Assembly: GCA_033558025.1 (NCBI GenBank)
Contig: JAUCEF010000014.1
Span: 558,001 to 622,000 of the forward strand
Length of the DNA stretch: 64,000 nt
Source: Phytophthora sp. 'mugwort'
Lineage: Eukaryota; Oomycota; Peronosporomycetes; Peronosporales; Peronosporaceae
Reading direction: 5' to 3'
The stretch's first letter is position 1; every line of letters starts with the position of its first letter. Below are positions 1-11,366 of the stretch, piece after piece. The translations under genes were made by a program, and so were the position numbers. The notes beneath the pieces were generated by a model. That model saw only the letters and a program-made list of their open reading frames with translations. It searched no databases and was not told the origin of the DNA.

Positions 1-33
1 GTGTATGTGTGTGTGTGTGTGGGGGGGGGGGGC
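1..33. repeat. TG microsatellite and G run
   Basis: A (TG)n tract runs directly into a run of about twelve G. It is simple-sequence DNA with no coding value; its length is likely to vary between isolates or to be misassembled. Confidence 0.9.
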
Positions 34-2329
34 GACGGTCGAAATGTTTGTTTCGATGTAGCTAAAAGCTTCAGTATACCCAGTTCAAACTAAATTTGCT
101 AAAAGACCCGTTTGTCATAACTTTTCTAACGTACGTTTTTCGTTGGGCCGACTGTGAAGCCAAGTATCTCGATATCGCTCCATAGTGCGTTCGACGCATT
201 TTGTTTGTCGGTGTCATACGTCGGCATCGGTCGGTTCCGCAGTCTTGTTGTTTGTAGGCTGCCAGTGCACGGGTCAGAATGCCTCCCAGACGTTGTCCAC
301 AATTGTTCGTCGTATATCCATATGCAGGTTAGTCTTGAACAACCAGATGGGCTAGCCCTAACGCTTCAATATGTCCGATTGGATCAAGACATTAGCCAGA
401 ACCCATCGGCTACCTTTTCGTGGGAGTTAAGCCCCGCATTTCGGTTGTGTCTAAGCTGATTACATACAAATGTTATTTGGTGGCTTCAATGACGTTCTCC
501 ACCCATGACGCAGATCGACTGTCCTGCAGCTTGGCCTGCGTGCTCAAATGACGCTCGGTTCTGAAACGACGGGCGGGTCGAAGAAGAAGAATTCTATGTC
601 GTCATCCTGGTAAAGTGGGAACGATGACATCAAGTATGAGATGGCGAAGCTGCGATGACGCTTACGTATCAACGGCAAGGACTGCGACAATGCCGCCGTG
701 TCCGTTTTGAATATTTTTGAACCTGATGAACTGAGCGTTCTTAAACCCAAAACGGTGCATTGTGGCCGCTGATGCACAGCATTTAGCGGCCAGTTCGAGG
801 CGAATTGGATTTGGTCCCTTGGCCATCTAGCAACGGGCATCGCGGCAATTTGTGCAAACCACTTGTTCTTCTTTGGCATTGTACAGGTTGTCTACAACGA
901 TTCCAACTGCGGCTATCTACGGTCGTTACTTCGACTTTGAAGTCATATATATGGGAAGCGTCACAGGGTGTTAAAAATATGCCGAGTATAATTGGCTTGA
1001 CAACAATTATCGGCAACACTTCTCGCCAATGGCGCTATCGCCACCAATAGCAAGTTGATACACTACCCCATTTGCTCAAAAGGGGCAGTTGGATTTATAT
1101 ACTAACATGCTTCATTTCGAGGGCTTCTTCTCCATCCATGTGGTCGCCAAGAGCTGTGAAACATGTGGAGCATACTCAAGAACTCATCTAGATAAGTACG
1201 ACTAGTATGTTACAATCGGTCGGGTAGCTCCGTTGGAGAGTCTAAATTTAGCGCCACAAAACAGAGCTATGTAATCAGCGGCGATCTGCTTTGCGTTGCG
1301 GTCTAAAGCGCTAACGGATCTTCCAATGCCGCGGTTAATCAGCAGAAATGCCAGCATATCGAAGTAGGCAGGAAGCTTGGCTCGCTGCCGAGAATAAAGA
1401 TAAGGTTTCATCGCGAAATCACTGTTCCACTGTGTTGGAAGTCGGTGGCATGATTCCACCGGTGACATTCCTGCGCCGACCGCCATAATTCCTCTTCATT
1501 TCCCTCCCCGAAACCTTTGAATGCCGCCTCTCTCACCAAAGCGGAGCGCAGGTCCAGATCACCTTGACGATACCGGTTTAGGGCGCGAAAGTGTGGACGA
1601 CCATGCCAAATGGATGTTGTGCGATGACACGATAGTCCGTGAATAACTTGCCGGATACGGGGTACACATCTGTCATGTCCGTCCCCTAGCGCTGCAGTCG
1701 CTTACTAACGCTGTTAAACTTAATCGGATGCTCGAATCAATCGACCGCTTTTGTGCACTGAGACAACTGGAATGATCCCCTGATCGCATCGATCTTTTTA
1801 TCCTATCATGAATCCAGATATAGTGGTGCCGCATCGTGAATGTTGACGATCTGTGTGTAAGGTTGCTCATGATGGGCAAGTGCTTCTCGAGTTCCTTAGT
1901 TCTCAAGGCTAGATACTGAACTTGTTGTCTGCGGAAGGTGTGCTACTCGGAAGCCAATCGACTTCGCTTACTGCAGCGCAGCAGAGCACATAGAGCATAT
2001 TTTGAATTGCATCGTGAGGATCGAGTGAGATATTATCGGAGACCCATAAAAAACTGACTGGAGCTAACCATACTATAAGAGCTAGCAGCTACGAGAAAGA
2101 TGAGCTTCCGAATTTGGTGCCGGCCAAACTACTACTTGCACTCACCTAGTACGCTGTGCTCAGCTGAGTCAACACGGCGTCGTCTTCACTGCTGCTCGTA
2201 AATTCATCACACCGCTGTTGTCGTCATGAACGGGAGGAACCTCCGTCGCTAGCATAACTCTCGTCTCGCCCGTGCTCTACGATCACTCTCTCGGCGTCGC
2301 TCCAGTCGTACCATACCAATGTGGTTGAC
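34..2329. other. gene-poor stretch, transposon debris
   Basis: No reading frame here has a convincing start, length or recognisable domain. One minus-strand patch (about 540-1019) looks like transposase debris and is listed separately. The rest shows nothing I can name. Confidence 0.5.
540..1019 (-). pseudogene. possible piggyBac-like transposase fragment
   Basis: Read on the minus strand, the segment near 1000-900 contains KPIILGIFLTPCD followed by a short stretch ending YDFKVEV. This resembles the part of piggyBac transposases just after the first catalytic Asp, where KP-x-x-G-K-L-x-x-x-C-D-x-x and F-E-V are typical. The frame then breaks and continues in a second frame down to about 544. 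No catalytic Asp triad can be assembled. The resemblance is weak and the stretch could be chance; I keep it only because the window has a clear piggyBac element elsewhere. Confidence 0.25.
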
Positions 2330-3600
2330 TCACCGCAGGTAATCGCGATAGTGCTTGCCGTCATCTGCTCGAAGCGGGTGTGCACGCACTTGCAGGTTCG
2401 TCAGAGCCACGCAAGCCCGAAAATACATATCGTACTTCTTTTCTTCCCAGCGATATTTATCGCTCGCTAAGGCCCACAGAGTGCAAAATCTACCGGTATA
2501 ATTCTCGACAATTATTCGGTCAGACGAGATACAGCGGTTTGTATGCTCTTCTTGCAGTGTAAGCGGGACTGTAGGGCGGCGGCGCTTTGGGAAGATGACT
2601 CGATGCGTGTCTGCCGATCCCTGGTAGCCCTTGTCGGCGAGGATAATCCACGACGACAGATACTCGTCGTGGAGGGGGTTATCATCAGACATGCTCTCTT
2701 CTGAAGGCGATTTGGTGGCGGCAGCTTCATGAAAAGCTTGTTGTTTCGGAAGATCGTTATGTCAGCGACCGAGCCACGGTAGTGCAGCGAGCAGTTGATG
2801 CAGAGCCCAGTAGGTACGACGGAGAGCTCCGTCTTGAAGCCATGGAGATTGTGCTTTGCACTATAGAATTCTGCTAGTTTTTTTTTGCGAACCGCTAGGC
2901 ATGTTTGATTGCTGAAAAGTCACGTCTACTGCATAGCGCTCTGCCGGATAGTGGTCAAATGCATGACCAGCTAAGACGACCTTTTTCATTGTGTAGGCGA
3001 GCGAAGCTTGCTCCACATACAAGTAGTACAACCGCGGCGAGAGTAGATCGAGAAAATGGACGACCATCTTCTCGAACGCTGCGGGCTTGATCCCAAATGA
3101 GTTGGCGAGCACCGCCCAGTCACCCCCGTTCTTCAAGACGCTGAGCGTCATGAAAAACATGTCCACAGGCGTCTGCTTGCTCCTCTTGCCCCGGCCAACG
3201 TTCCACCTGGTGGACAAGTAATCACTCACGTAGCCGTAGACGCGCACAATCTCCGACGGCGTGAAGTCTGTCATCTTCAGCACGCCATCGGAGCCTATGC
3301 TGTCGCGGTAAGTGTCCAGTAGTGAGTGCAGGGAGTCCTCATCTCCTTCTACGTCGGGCAATGGGTCTTGGTGGTAGCGGGCACGGCCTCGGACTCGCTC
3401 GGCTTGCTGCTCTTGAAGCTGCAGATAGGCTGTCTTGCGGCTCGGCCGTCGAAAGAACGAGGGGAGGCTCTGGACGCCGCGCCAGAGGTCCTAGACCCAC
3501 GTCTGTGGGCAGCACATCGACTAGGTGTCTGGCGTGTCGACGGTCGATCCTCGCCCGGTGCAGCGGGCGCGGATTGGGCGGCAAAACTGGCACGAGCCAT
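2330..3600 (-). pseudogene. Harbinger (HARBI1-like) DDE transposase, broken
   Basis: This is a degraded PIF/Harbinger transposase on the minus strand. The first part (about 3490-2861) encodes the helical N-terminal region, with LQLQEQQAERVRGRAR running into a D/E-rich segment. The catalytic part follows in another frame (near 2870-2730, with YSAKHNLHGFKTE and GSVADITIF) and then returns to the first frame (2692-2330), with VDKGYQG-like ILADKGYQG, SSDRIIVENYTGR and DKYRWEEKKYDM, all hallmarks of the DDE_Tnp_4 domain. The first break sits in a nine-base A/T homopolymer at 2878-2886, where one base fewer would restore the frame; the second is a one-base change near 2745. An N-terminal piece starting at about 3600 is in yet another frame. 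No partner Myb-like gene is visible beside it. It is almost surely non-functional, unless the two single-base breaks are assembly errors. Confidence 0.75.
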
Positions 3601-5126
3601 GCTGCCTAGTGTACTGGTGGCGTTTTCGGTAATGAGTTCAGGCTGCATCCTATACAGCGGGGTGTTCTCGCGCCGTCTAGAAGCGCAGGAGCCACCCCGG
3701 CTACTATGTAGCAGGAATGAACTGATTGCTAGGACTGCAAAAAAATGCAAGTCTCCGTGGTGGTGACGACTAGACAGAAGGTATGGCATGTCACATGGGC
3801 GGGCTTGCTGCATGGCCGATATCAGAAAGGTCAGGTTTTATCAAACGAAGAGGCCTCTTGTGTTTATTCAGCTCCGCAACGTTAATGTCCCGTTCGCTGC
3901 CGCGATAACGTTTACGCCGAACGGCATGTGTCAGAAACTTTTGGCAGCGAGGTTGAATCCCGTGACTGGTATATCTGACGAGACACGAGCAAGCCCATAT
4001 TGGTTGCGTTAGACTGGCTCGTGATGCAGTTGCAGTTTAACAGGGACCCCAACACAGCATACGTGTTGTTGTACATATTAAAGCTGTTCTCGAAGGGCTC
4101 AACGTGAGCGTCGGCTGTCTGAGTACCGCTAAGGAGAGGTAAAAGTGACACCCCTGTAATTCGACACAGCGAACAGGGCTTCGAGATTTACCCCAGCTTG
4201 CGTCTAGCCGTCAAATATCAGTCCCAAGCGACCCTTTCCGAGCGTATGGACGATACTGATCGCGATGCCCTTCATGCACTTCTTGGCGCAGCTTGCTCAT
4301 GGCTCGAGTCGGCGCTTCTTCGACTTCGTGTACAGGTATGTTACGAATGACGATCTACCGGATCCGCAAGAAGGTTTTGGCCGGTGGCTTCTGTCGCAAA
4401 TTTACCGGGCGGTCAGGATTGCACTGGAACGACCCATTTAATGACTCGTAATGCCTCGTTACTGGCTTGCACGTGGCGAATGATGGGGAAGCGAGCTCAA
4501 GTGAGGTGCTTGGGCTTTAGGCGGAAGGTCTATAACTGAATTAAACGGGCCCGCCCGGGCTCGGTGCGAGCCTTAGCGCTAGGCTACTGCCGCTAGGGTT
4601 GCTTACTCGTAAATGCATGTCTTCGACCCAAGAGAACGACCCCTATCGAGGGAAGTTGTCATCTAGACAACATGTAGTTGAAGTGGCTGGATGCGAGCAA
4701 GCATCCAGCCTTTGAAAATGAAATCGATGGCAGCGTGTTGCCTTGTCGCGCTGTCCTGCACCCTTGGCACCGACTGCCACCTATTGATTTGAAGGGGGAG
4801 TCCGAGCCCCCGTCAAGCTTCCCCGCTAGGTTCTCCAAAAGACGGTAGTAACCGGATTTAGCTGCCTGTTTCCGGCTCCGACCGCAGGGGCTACAAGAGA
4901 GGAGGCCTTGGTCGAGGTGGAGCGGTGAGAAGGCTGTGAGGTGCTTGATGGTGACCATCGATGTCGGACGAAGGTGTTGTGATGAGCTGACCAAAAGCTC
5001 GGCAGCGGTGGCGATAGGAGCCGGGAAAATGAGCCTCTAACCAGTGATCTGCCGACACGACTGCAGTGTGGTGAATCCCAGCGACTATGTGAGCATGCCA
5101 GAACTATTGCCAGAATTATGCCAACA
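3601..5126. other. no recognisable gene
   Basis: Several frames of 70-110 codons overlap on both strands without signal peptides, domains or consistent start contexts. I see nothing to name here. Confidence 0.5.
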
Positions 5127-5201
5127 TATTTACTGAGCGAGCTCGAATTTAATTGAGTATAAAAAATACTCAATTGAATTCGAGCTCGCTCAGTAAATAT
5201 T
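5127..5201. repeat. near-perfect 35-bp inverted repeat (hairpin)
   Basis: Arms at 5127-5161 and 5167-5201 are complementary over 35 bp with a single mismatch, separated by five A residues. The sequence is AT-rich outside a central GAGCGAGCTCGAATT block. It could be a tiny fold-back element, the product of a template switch, or the tip of a larger decayed MITE. No flanking target duplication is evident. Confidence 0.85.
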
Positions 5202-6159
5202 TATTGAAAAATTAACTATTTACTGCAAAAAATCATCGTTAGAGCAAGTTACATTTATTTAACCATGGCCATAACTTTCTGCTGTAAGTTTTGGCTAACT
5301 GAAATCACGGAAATACTACGGCTTACTGTCGTGGGTCAATGTGTAACGTTACGTCCCTGCCAAGATGATGACATCTCAGCCTACCATCGGGGTAATTGAT
5401 CTCCAATTTCCTCCACAGCCTAAAGACAAAGGATGCGTTCTTTTCCATCACGCCATCTTGTATCAGCCGACGATGCCTCGAAAACCGCCTGTGGGATCAG
5501 CATAAGATAACGACGAGCAACTCACGACGGTATGTAGGCGACATCCAACTTTATCCTGCACGCCACTCGCATCACGTTGACGACGAAATGTCAAAGGAAC
5601 AGCTGATAGCTGGCTGGGCGCACCTACCAATTGCGGAGCTCGGACGCGTAAATCTGCTTAACCTGGCATCGATAGGACGCTTCCGCTTCTGCTGCAAGAT
5701 ATCTAACCATAGGTACCGATCAACGTAACGAGAGACACCCTAAGCCTGGTTTTAGCGTGGGTATCGTTCGGAATAAGCGCTCTTCGTCCCACAGCTTTGT
5801 CGACTGGCAGCACGCCCAGTCGATCTATAATGCGATCATATTTCTTCTGATCGAGCTGCTGATAGGCGTCAAGGCTTGACTCAAGCCGCTCCCCGCCAAC
5901 ATAAAAAGAGGCCGCTTTTCTGCTTTTTTCTAGGCGAACCTAGCTGTATGCCGCGTTCCCACATGGTAAAATCGATAGTCGACGATGACAGCATAAGGGA
6001 CCGCAAACAATTGAAAGCTGGGATCAAGAAGCATCGCCTGCTTGTTATTCGGCACCGCGGCCTCACCTTTCCCAAGTGTCAGCACTACATATCACCGGCC
6101 TCCTCTGTCTGTCTTGCCAAACATGGCGTGACCACCACACGCACTGTCCCGGTCATCTT
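5202..6159. other. upstream region of the LPMO cluster, no gene seen
   Basis: Two frames of 110-125 codons exist (5396-5728, 5876-6253) but have no recognisable domain and the second runs through the promoter of the next gene. I regard them as chance. Confidence 0.45.
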
Positions 6160-6175
6160 GTTCATTCTTGAATTC
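6160..6175 (+). promoter_or_regulatory. oomycete Initiator-like core promoter
   Basis: GTTCATTCTTGAATTC matches the oomycete Inr consensus at most positions and lies 45 nt before the ATG at 6220. The same GAATTC ending occurs in the Inr of the paralogue at 10166. Confidence 0.6.
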
Positions 6176-6219
6176 GCCGCCTTTGCACCAGCTACGAAAG
6201 CCCCAAGCCACTTCAAACA

Positions 6220-7110
6220 ATGGTTGTCATCTCTGTCAAGATCGCTGTGCTGACCGTCGCCATGCTGGCCGCCACCACCGAGGCGCACAATAAGATGACG
6301 CTGCCACTCCCGACCTGGGCCGACGGATTCTACAACCAGAACAGCCCGTCCGGTACTATCGACCCCACTAACGTGCTGCCCGTCCCGACTGGCATGTCGT
6401 ATAACACCGACTCGACTTCCAACACGAAGGCGTACTGGACAGCGTTCAACTCCAGCAAATACGCGTCGCTTAAGGAGCTGGTCTGGGACGCCCAGACGCT
6501 TGCGGCCAGCGCCTCAAACGAGTGCGGTTTCTCACTGGTTAACGGGATGGCCCGTGACCTTCCTGATAAAGTACAATGGGACTTCTTCACGGCTTCCCAC
6601 CAAGGCCCGTGCGAGGTATGGTGCGATAACACGCTCGTGTTCGAAAACTGGAACTGCGCCGTAGATTACACCGAGACCCCGGCCAACCTACCGTACGACA
6701 AGGCCAAGTGTGAGGGATCGTCGGTGTTGACGTCCTATTGGATCGCACTACACACGACCCCATGGCAGGTGTACACGAACTGCGCTAAACTGACGGGCGC
6801 TTCGTCGTCCTCCAACTCGAGCAGTAGCACCACCACGAACAGCGCTAGTGGTACATCGGAGAGTAAGACCACAACCACCCCGGCCACTACTTCTGCGACG
6901 CCGACCACTACGTCGTCCACGTCTACCAAGACGATTACACATGCTACTACCACGGCTACACCTACCGCCACCCCTGCTACCCAAACGGAGGCTAGCGAGG
7001 AGGAGTCTTCTACGGGTGACGAAGCTAGCACGGATGCAGAGGCTGAGGCTCCTGCCATGACGACTGCCCCGTCGACTGAAAAGTGTTCGGTGCGTCGTCG
7101 CCGCTACTAA
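6220..7110 (+). CDS. secreted AA17-type lytic polysaccharide monooxygenase
   Basis: A 296-aa secreted copper enzyme. A signal peptide (residues 1-22) ends at TTEA, so the mature protein starts with His23, as needed for the copper-binding His brace. The second brace histidine is probably His127 in SHQGPCEVWCD, the block most conserved among the copies here. Further family blocks are AYWTAFNSSKY (71-81) and SYWIALHTTPWQVYTNC (172-188), plus several paired cysteines. From about residue 190 a Ser/Thr-rich linker of about 90 residues follows, likely O-glycosylated, ending in EKCSVRRRRY. AA17 enzymes, described from Phytophthora, oxidatively cut pectin homogalacturonan during infection; that role is inferred here by family. 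The start is the ATG directly before the hydrophobic core, 45 nt after an Inr. It heads a cluster of paralogues and pseudogenes that extends to 15.8 kb. Confidence 0.9.
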   Translation: MVVISVKIAVLTVAMLAATTEAHNKMTLPLPTWADGFYNQNSPSGTIDPTNVLPVPTGMSYNTDSTSNTKAYWTAFNSSKYASLKELVWDAQTLAASASNECGFSLVNGMARDLPDKVQWDFFTASHQGPCEVWCDNTLVFENWNCAVDYTETPANLPYDKAKCEGSSVLTSYWIALHTTPWQVYTNCAKLTGASSSSNSSSSTTTNSASGTSESKTTTTPATTSATPTTTSSTSTKTITHATTTATPTATPATQTEASEEESSTGDEASTDAEAEAPAMTTAPSTEKCSVRRRRY

Positions 7111-7847
7111 GTGCTAGCGATTGTCGTGTATCGCTGACAGGTTTTAGTCAGTAGAAAAACAGTTCGAGAGTCGCGTTGTGTAAGTCTGAATAACGTTAGT
7201 GCGAAATGGAATATACCCACGTCCCCTTCCGATATACGGTTACGACCCAGACGGATGTGCCCCGGAGCCGTCTACCAGTGCTGGCACCATTTTGAAGCGC
7301 GTGCATTCCGCTCCCACATATATCCGGTTAAGAAGCACGCGGTCATCTCTTCGAATACCAGCCTCACGACCCTTTTTAAGCTGGGGAGCTTCTTAAAAGC
7401 ATCCATGTCGGTTTAGTCGATAAAGGTGGATTTCACATAGAGCACATCTTGCCAACTTATCTCGTGAGTTAGCAGAGAGCACCGCGCCCGCTCAACGGGA
7501 TGTCCATCCATTGCCACGTTTGCATCGGCATTGTCAGAGGCCAGTCAGTGGTGCCCGGACCAGTGGAAAAAGGCGGGGAGGCGGGTAACCCAGGGCGTGA
7601 GTTTCGACACGTAATCTCCCGATGACATGAACCAGCTGCTGCAAATCCTTATGGTTACGCGAACCTGTCAGGTGAAAAATGCAGCACTATGCAGCATCAC
7701 GGCTCCCAACCCGTACACATGCCTGTCATTCCTATTAGATTGAGGAGGTTTATCGAGTTCCAGCCGTACGCTGCGCTTCTCCTGCTGCTCTCCTGCTCCT
7801 CTATTGATCGGCGCGCAAGCCGAGACCTTTTGCACTAGTTGTGGTCT
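7111..7847. other. intergenic, no gene seen
   Basis: The 3' flank of the AA17 gene and the spacer to the next decayed copy. Nothing recognisable was found. Confidence 0.5.
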
Positions 7848-7863
7848 TCTCATTCTGCAAATC
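7848..7863 (+). promoter_or_regulatory. Initiator-like core promoter before an LPMO pseudogene
   Basis: TCTCATTCTGCAAATC fits the oomycete Inr well (TCATTYYNCAW kept) and lies 36 nt before the ATG at 7899. The promoter core has thus survived although the gene behind it is broken. Confidence 0.6.
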
Positions 7864-7898
7864 CCTATCGACAAAGAAGCTTCAATTACCAAGTCGAG

Positions 7899-8505
7899 AT
7901 GCTGTTCACTTCCGTAGTCGTGGTGGTCGTGGTGGCCGTGGTGGCCGTCATGGCCCCATCCTCGGCAAAATATCGCTGCCAAAGCCTACCTGGGTCTACG
8001 TCGTAGACTCTACGAGGAGGGCATCAGACAGTCCGGCGGGCACTCCAATGCTGCCGGGTACCGGATGGAGAGGGCTACGAAGGCGACCCGCTGTCCAACA
8101 CGGAGGTGTACTGGGACAGCCTTCAGGTACACTTCTCTCAAGGAACTGGTGTGGGAGAACGAGGTCGTCAACACGCACTCCTATACGGCGCGGCTACCAT
8201 CGAGTGTGGCTCGAGAACAAGTGACACGGTGCTTGACTTGGCTGACGAGGTACGTTGGGACAAGCTCACCATTGTCCGTGCGAGATCTGGGGCGATGTTT
8301 CTCGGACCTGTACTGCGCTGTCAAAAAGCCCGGTCAGCTTCAGTACAACAAGGATGCCTGCGAGGTCGAGTCCATGCTGACAGCCATTAGGATGGCGTTG
8401 CACAGTCCGTCATGGCAAGTGCTCACCAACTACGTCCCGCTCACGGGTTCTGTCACCTCGTGTAGCATCAGGTCAACGTCTTCAATATTATTTCAACACC
8501 ACTAG
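7899..8505 (+). pseudogene. decayed AA17 LPMO copy
   Basis: The ATG at 7899 opens a Val-rich signal peptide ending APSSA. The frame is then lost at about 7970, where LPKPTW, matching the mature start of the intact copy, appears in another frame. Later blocks are recognisable but scattered over frames: TSLKELVWEN (near 8130), DLYCAVKKPGQLQYNKDACE (about 8310), MALHSPSWQVLTNYVPLTG (about 8395-8450). The His-containing block is damaged and no His brace can be formed. Several independent indels mean this is a true pseudogene rather than a sequencing slip. Confidence 0.85.
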
Positions 8506-8739
8506 CGTTAGTACGACGACAACAATAGCACCGATGACAGGCGCTTCCTCCGTCGATGACGGCATCGTCGTCTAGGACTGTTGACGATACTGACTCCTCC
8601 TCCTCCAAGGAGACAACGACGTCTACGGTGGACTTTGTCACTACACATTTCAAGATACGGAGACAGAAGCACCAGCGGCGATTAAACCACCACAAGTTGT
8701 CAACGACGATTGACTTCGTAAGCACGACAATTAAAGTTA

Positions 8740-9635
8740 CCCGTTCCGGGGTTCAGGACGGCTTGTCGCACTCGACCCCACCCGGCCGATACACGGTGTA
8801 TTGGGCTGCTTTCAATCAGAACACGCGCACTTTGTTCAAGATCCTCGTTGGTAAGGCGACCTACGTGCAGACGCAGTCACCTTTTGGCACCGCTACGACG
8901 ATTCGTCCGCTAACAGCACGGCTCGTGGCCTGCCGGAAGAAGCCGAGTATAAAATCAGTCCACCTTGTCCCGCCGGGGCCCCGTGTGATGTTTGATGCGA
9001 CGGCATCCTGGTGGTCAAGTACCTTGCTTATAAGTTTTTATTTTGTAGAAGTCTTATAGTTGTGTAAGACGTGACTTGATGTCATTCGTCTGTTTGGGAT
9101 AGGTTGTCGTTGGTTTTTGTCGTGAACTGGTTGAGGTAGGCATGACGCGGTCCTGGCATTGCTCTTGGTGGGAGCCATAGCATGAATGATCGAGTCTGTT
9201 TCGTTTTCGCCAGTATCCGGTTTGCATCCAGGCCTGCGTGCTCCAGTGAGAAACGAATAACAGTTGAAGTTTTTGGTTGCGTTCTTGTACAATGACGTTG
9301 TCTCTCTTGTCTTCTGAGTATGTCAAAAATTAACATATCGATTCGTAGGCATGTTCTGGATGCGCTACCGGTGGGACGACGCCCTCGTTTTCGTGGATGA
9401 CACGAGCGACCCAACCAAGTTCCCATACAACAAGTCCACGGGCCGGATGCTGTCTTCGGCTGGTACTGCTATGACAACAACACTACCCGACAGCGACTCT
9501 ATCAAACATGGCTGCAACTACTAGAGTCGGACGGCGATTAAGAGGCTGGCGAGACTGAAACCATCGAGGCAATGGCTTGATCAATGGACAAGTGCTCTGT
9601 TCGCCGTCGCTGTAACTATTACAGAACTGCAGTGT
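8740..9635 (+). pseudogene. second decayed AA17 LPMO copy
   Basis: Fragments of the family appear in order but in different frames: YWAAFNQNTRTLFK (about 8800), FGTATTI (about 8885), RWDDALVFVDDTSDPTKFPY (about 9370-9430) and a C-terminal DKCSVRRRCNYY (about 9585-9620) that matches the tail of the intact gene. About 300 bp of unrelated or scrambled sequence lies between the early and late fragments. There is no intact start or signal peptide. Confidence 0.75.
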
Positions 9636-10165
9636 CATAGTATCTGGAGAGCAGCGTTATACAGCTGCGATCATGCTGCAGGCCAGTGCGCAGTTCACAG
9701 CTTTATGTCACTTCAACAGTGTTTGGCGATCGACTCGCCAAGAGGACAGGGCGAGCTCCATTTCCGTATACCTGCTTGTGCGCCACACCCAAATGTTAGA
9801 CAGGGTAGAGTAGAGGGGGTAATCCGTGACGGATTCCGTCGCCACCTTTACCACCTGCTGAGTGATCTCATCGTGGGATATACACTGACACCTTTACCAC
9901 CTACATAGACCAGCCAGTATACAGGAATTTTCTAACGCGTGTTGATCGTCTGTTAGGTGCACTAGCTCAAGCGATCAGAATCTGATCGCTTGACTTAATG
10001 AACCTGATTCAGATCCCGAAATACTAGTACTGTACATGCCGAGTCGACAGCCGACCAGATCGACAGCTGCTGCGTCGGAGTCAACCAGCCCCGCGACTAA
10101 CGACTACAATACGAACGGTGCAAGCTCTGGGATTCTTTCGTGGTCCTCGACAGTCGAAGCGCTCT

Positions 10166-10181
10166 GCTCATTTCGGAATTC
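10166..10181 (+). promoter_or_regulatory. oomycete Initiator core promoter
   Basis: GCTCATTTCGGAATTC matches 14 of 16 Inr positions by eye and lies 42 nt before the ATG at 10208. Confidence 0.7.
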
Positions 10182-10207
10182 CCTCCTCGCTTCGTCACCA
10201 CCTCGCC

Positions 10208-11090
10208 ATGGTTTCATCGTCCTCTTTTGTCGCTCTTGCGGTTGCCGCTTCGGTGCTGTCCGCGCCCACTGAAGCTCACAGCTACATGACCGACGATGCC
10301 AACGTGGTCCGTTGGATATCCGACAACTAACTACGCCGGACTCATCGACGGACAGGACTACCTCCCCGTGCCCGACGGCATGTCCTATAGCGGGACCCCC
10401 GAGGGTAACACTGAAGCCTACTGGACGGCCTTCAACACCAGCAAGTACACTTCACTGAAGGACCTCGCGGACAAGACCATGGTGTTGCAGTCGTTGACCC
10501 CGCTTGGAACGGCTACGAAAGAGTGCGGCTTCTCGCTCGCCAACGGTACCGCACGCGACTTGCCCGCCCAGGTACAATGGAAAGACTTCGGCTACTCCCA
10601 CCAAGGACCCTGTGAAGTATGGTGTGATGACAGGTTGGCCTTTAGGGACACCAATTGTGCACTGCATGCCCGGAGGTGCCTGCATCGCTGTCGTGCGACG
10701 TCATGTTTGTATCGGTGCGAAGATGAGTCAGTCGTACTGGATTGCACTACACGGTCTCCCTGGCAGCTCTACTTGAACTGTGTGCCCCTCTCAAGCAAGG
10801 CGAATGGCATCGCCAATGCTGTCGTTGATGAAAATGATTTAGTATCGACGACTGACTTCTCGGCCGTTACGATCGATGTCCCGGAGACTACTACACAGTC
10901 GTCGAGTGCCTCGGTTGACAGTTCGACTACGGCGCCGGAGGCTACACCCCCGGACACTTTAGAGTCTGCGACTCCCGAAGCGACACCTGTAACTCCGACA
11001 GCGACCCCGTCGCCCCCTACGGCAGTTAAACTCATTTCAAAGATTGATGAGGGTATTAGTGGTGCGAAGTGCTCCCGACGTCGCAAGTAA
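10208..11090 (+). pseudogene. AA17 LPMO gene with three frame breaks
   Basis: The ATG at 10208 gives a good signal peptide ending PTEA|H, with a mature N-terminal His. The frame stops at 10330, but the family sequence continues in the next frame from MPTWS (10296), so about one base is missing near 10293. That frame holds AYWTAFNTSKY, SHQGPCEVWCDD and the second brace His. After TNCALH (about 10665) the family reading moves to another frame, where SQSYWIALHG is seen, and returns before PWQLYLNCVPL (about 10760). A Ser/Thr/Pro linker and the tail AKCSRRRK end the gene at 11090. Promoter, signal peptide, active-site blocks and tail all survive, so this is either a very young pseudogene or an intact gene with assembly errors. 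Confidence 0.8.
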
Positions 11091-11366
11091 GCGTCGACCT
11101 GTAGTGTAGTGTAAAAGCGTCTGCTTGTTAGTATAAATGTTGGCCCGTGTTGTATGCAATGAAGTGTGTGAACCTGTGCTGCAATGCTTGTTCGCTGCTC
11201 GAATGGGGCTTATTAATTGATGGACCCTGATTCGTACCACGTTTACCACCGGAAACAAGCTCGAAGCTACCATTTTAGCCTGCACATGTGTACATCAGTA
11301 GCCGAGGTGCAGATTTAAGCGACAACGGTGCGTGCCCAGATTCGCCATCCAGCAATACGGTGCGAC
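11091..11366. other. short intergenic spacer
   Basis: Probable 3' flank of the preceding plus-strand copy and of the minus-strand relic that follows. No gene seen. Confidence 0.5.

Noticed and set aside
154..459. 101-codon plus-strand frame near the window start
   Set aside because: Begins with a non-ATG codon and shows no signal peptide, motif or neighbour that supports it.
3326..3766. 146-codon plus-strand frame over the Harbinger relic
   Set aside because: It is antisense to recognisable transposase sequence and has no domain of its own.
6735..7058. Val-rich minus-strand frame under the AA17 linker
   Set aside because: The Val/Asp richness is simply the reverse of the Thr-coding repeats of the linker.
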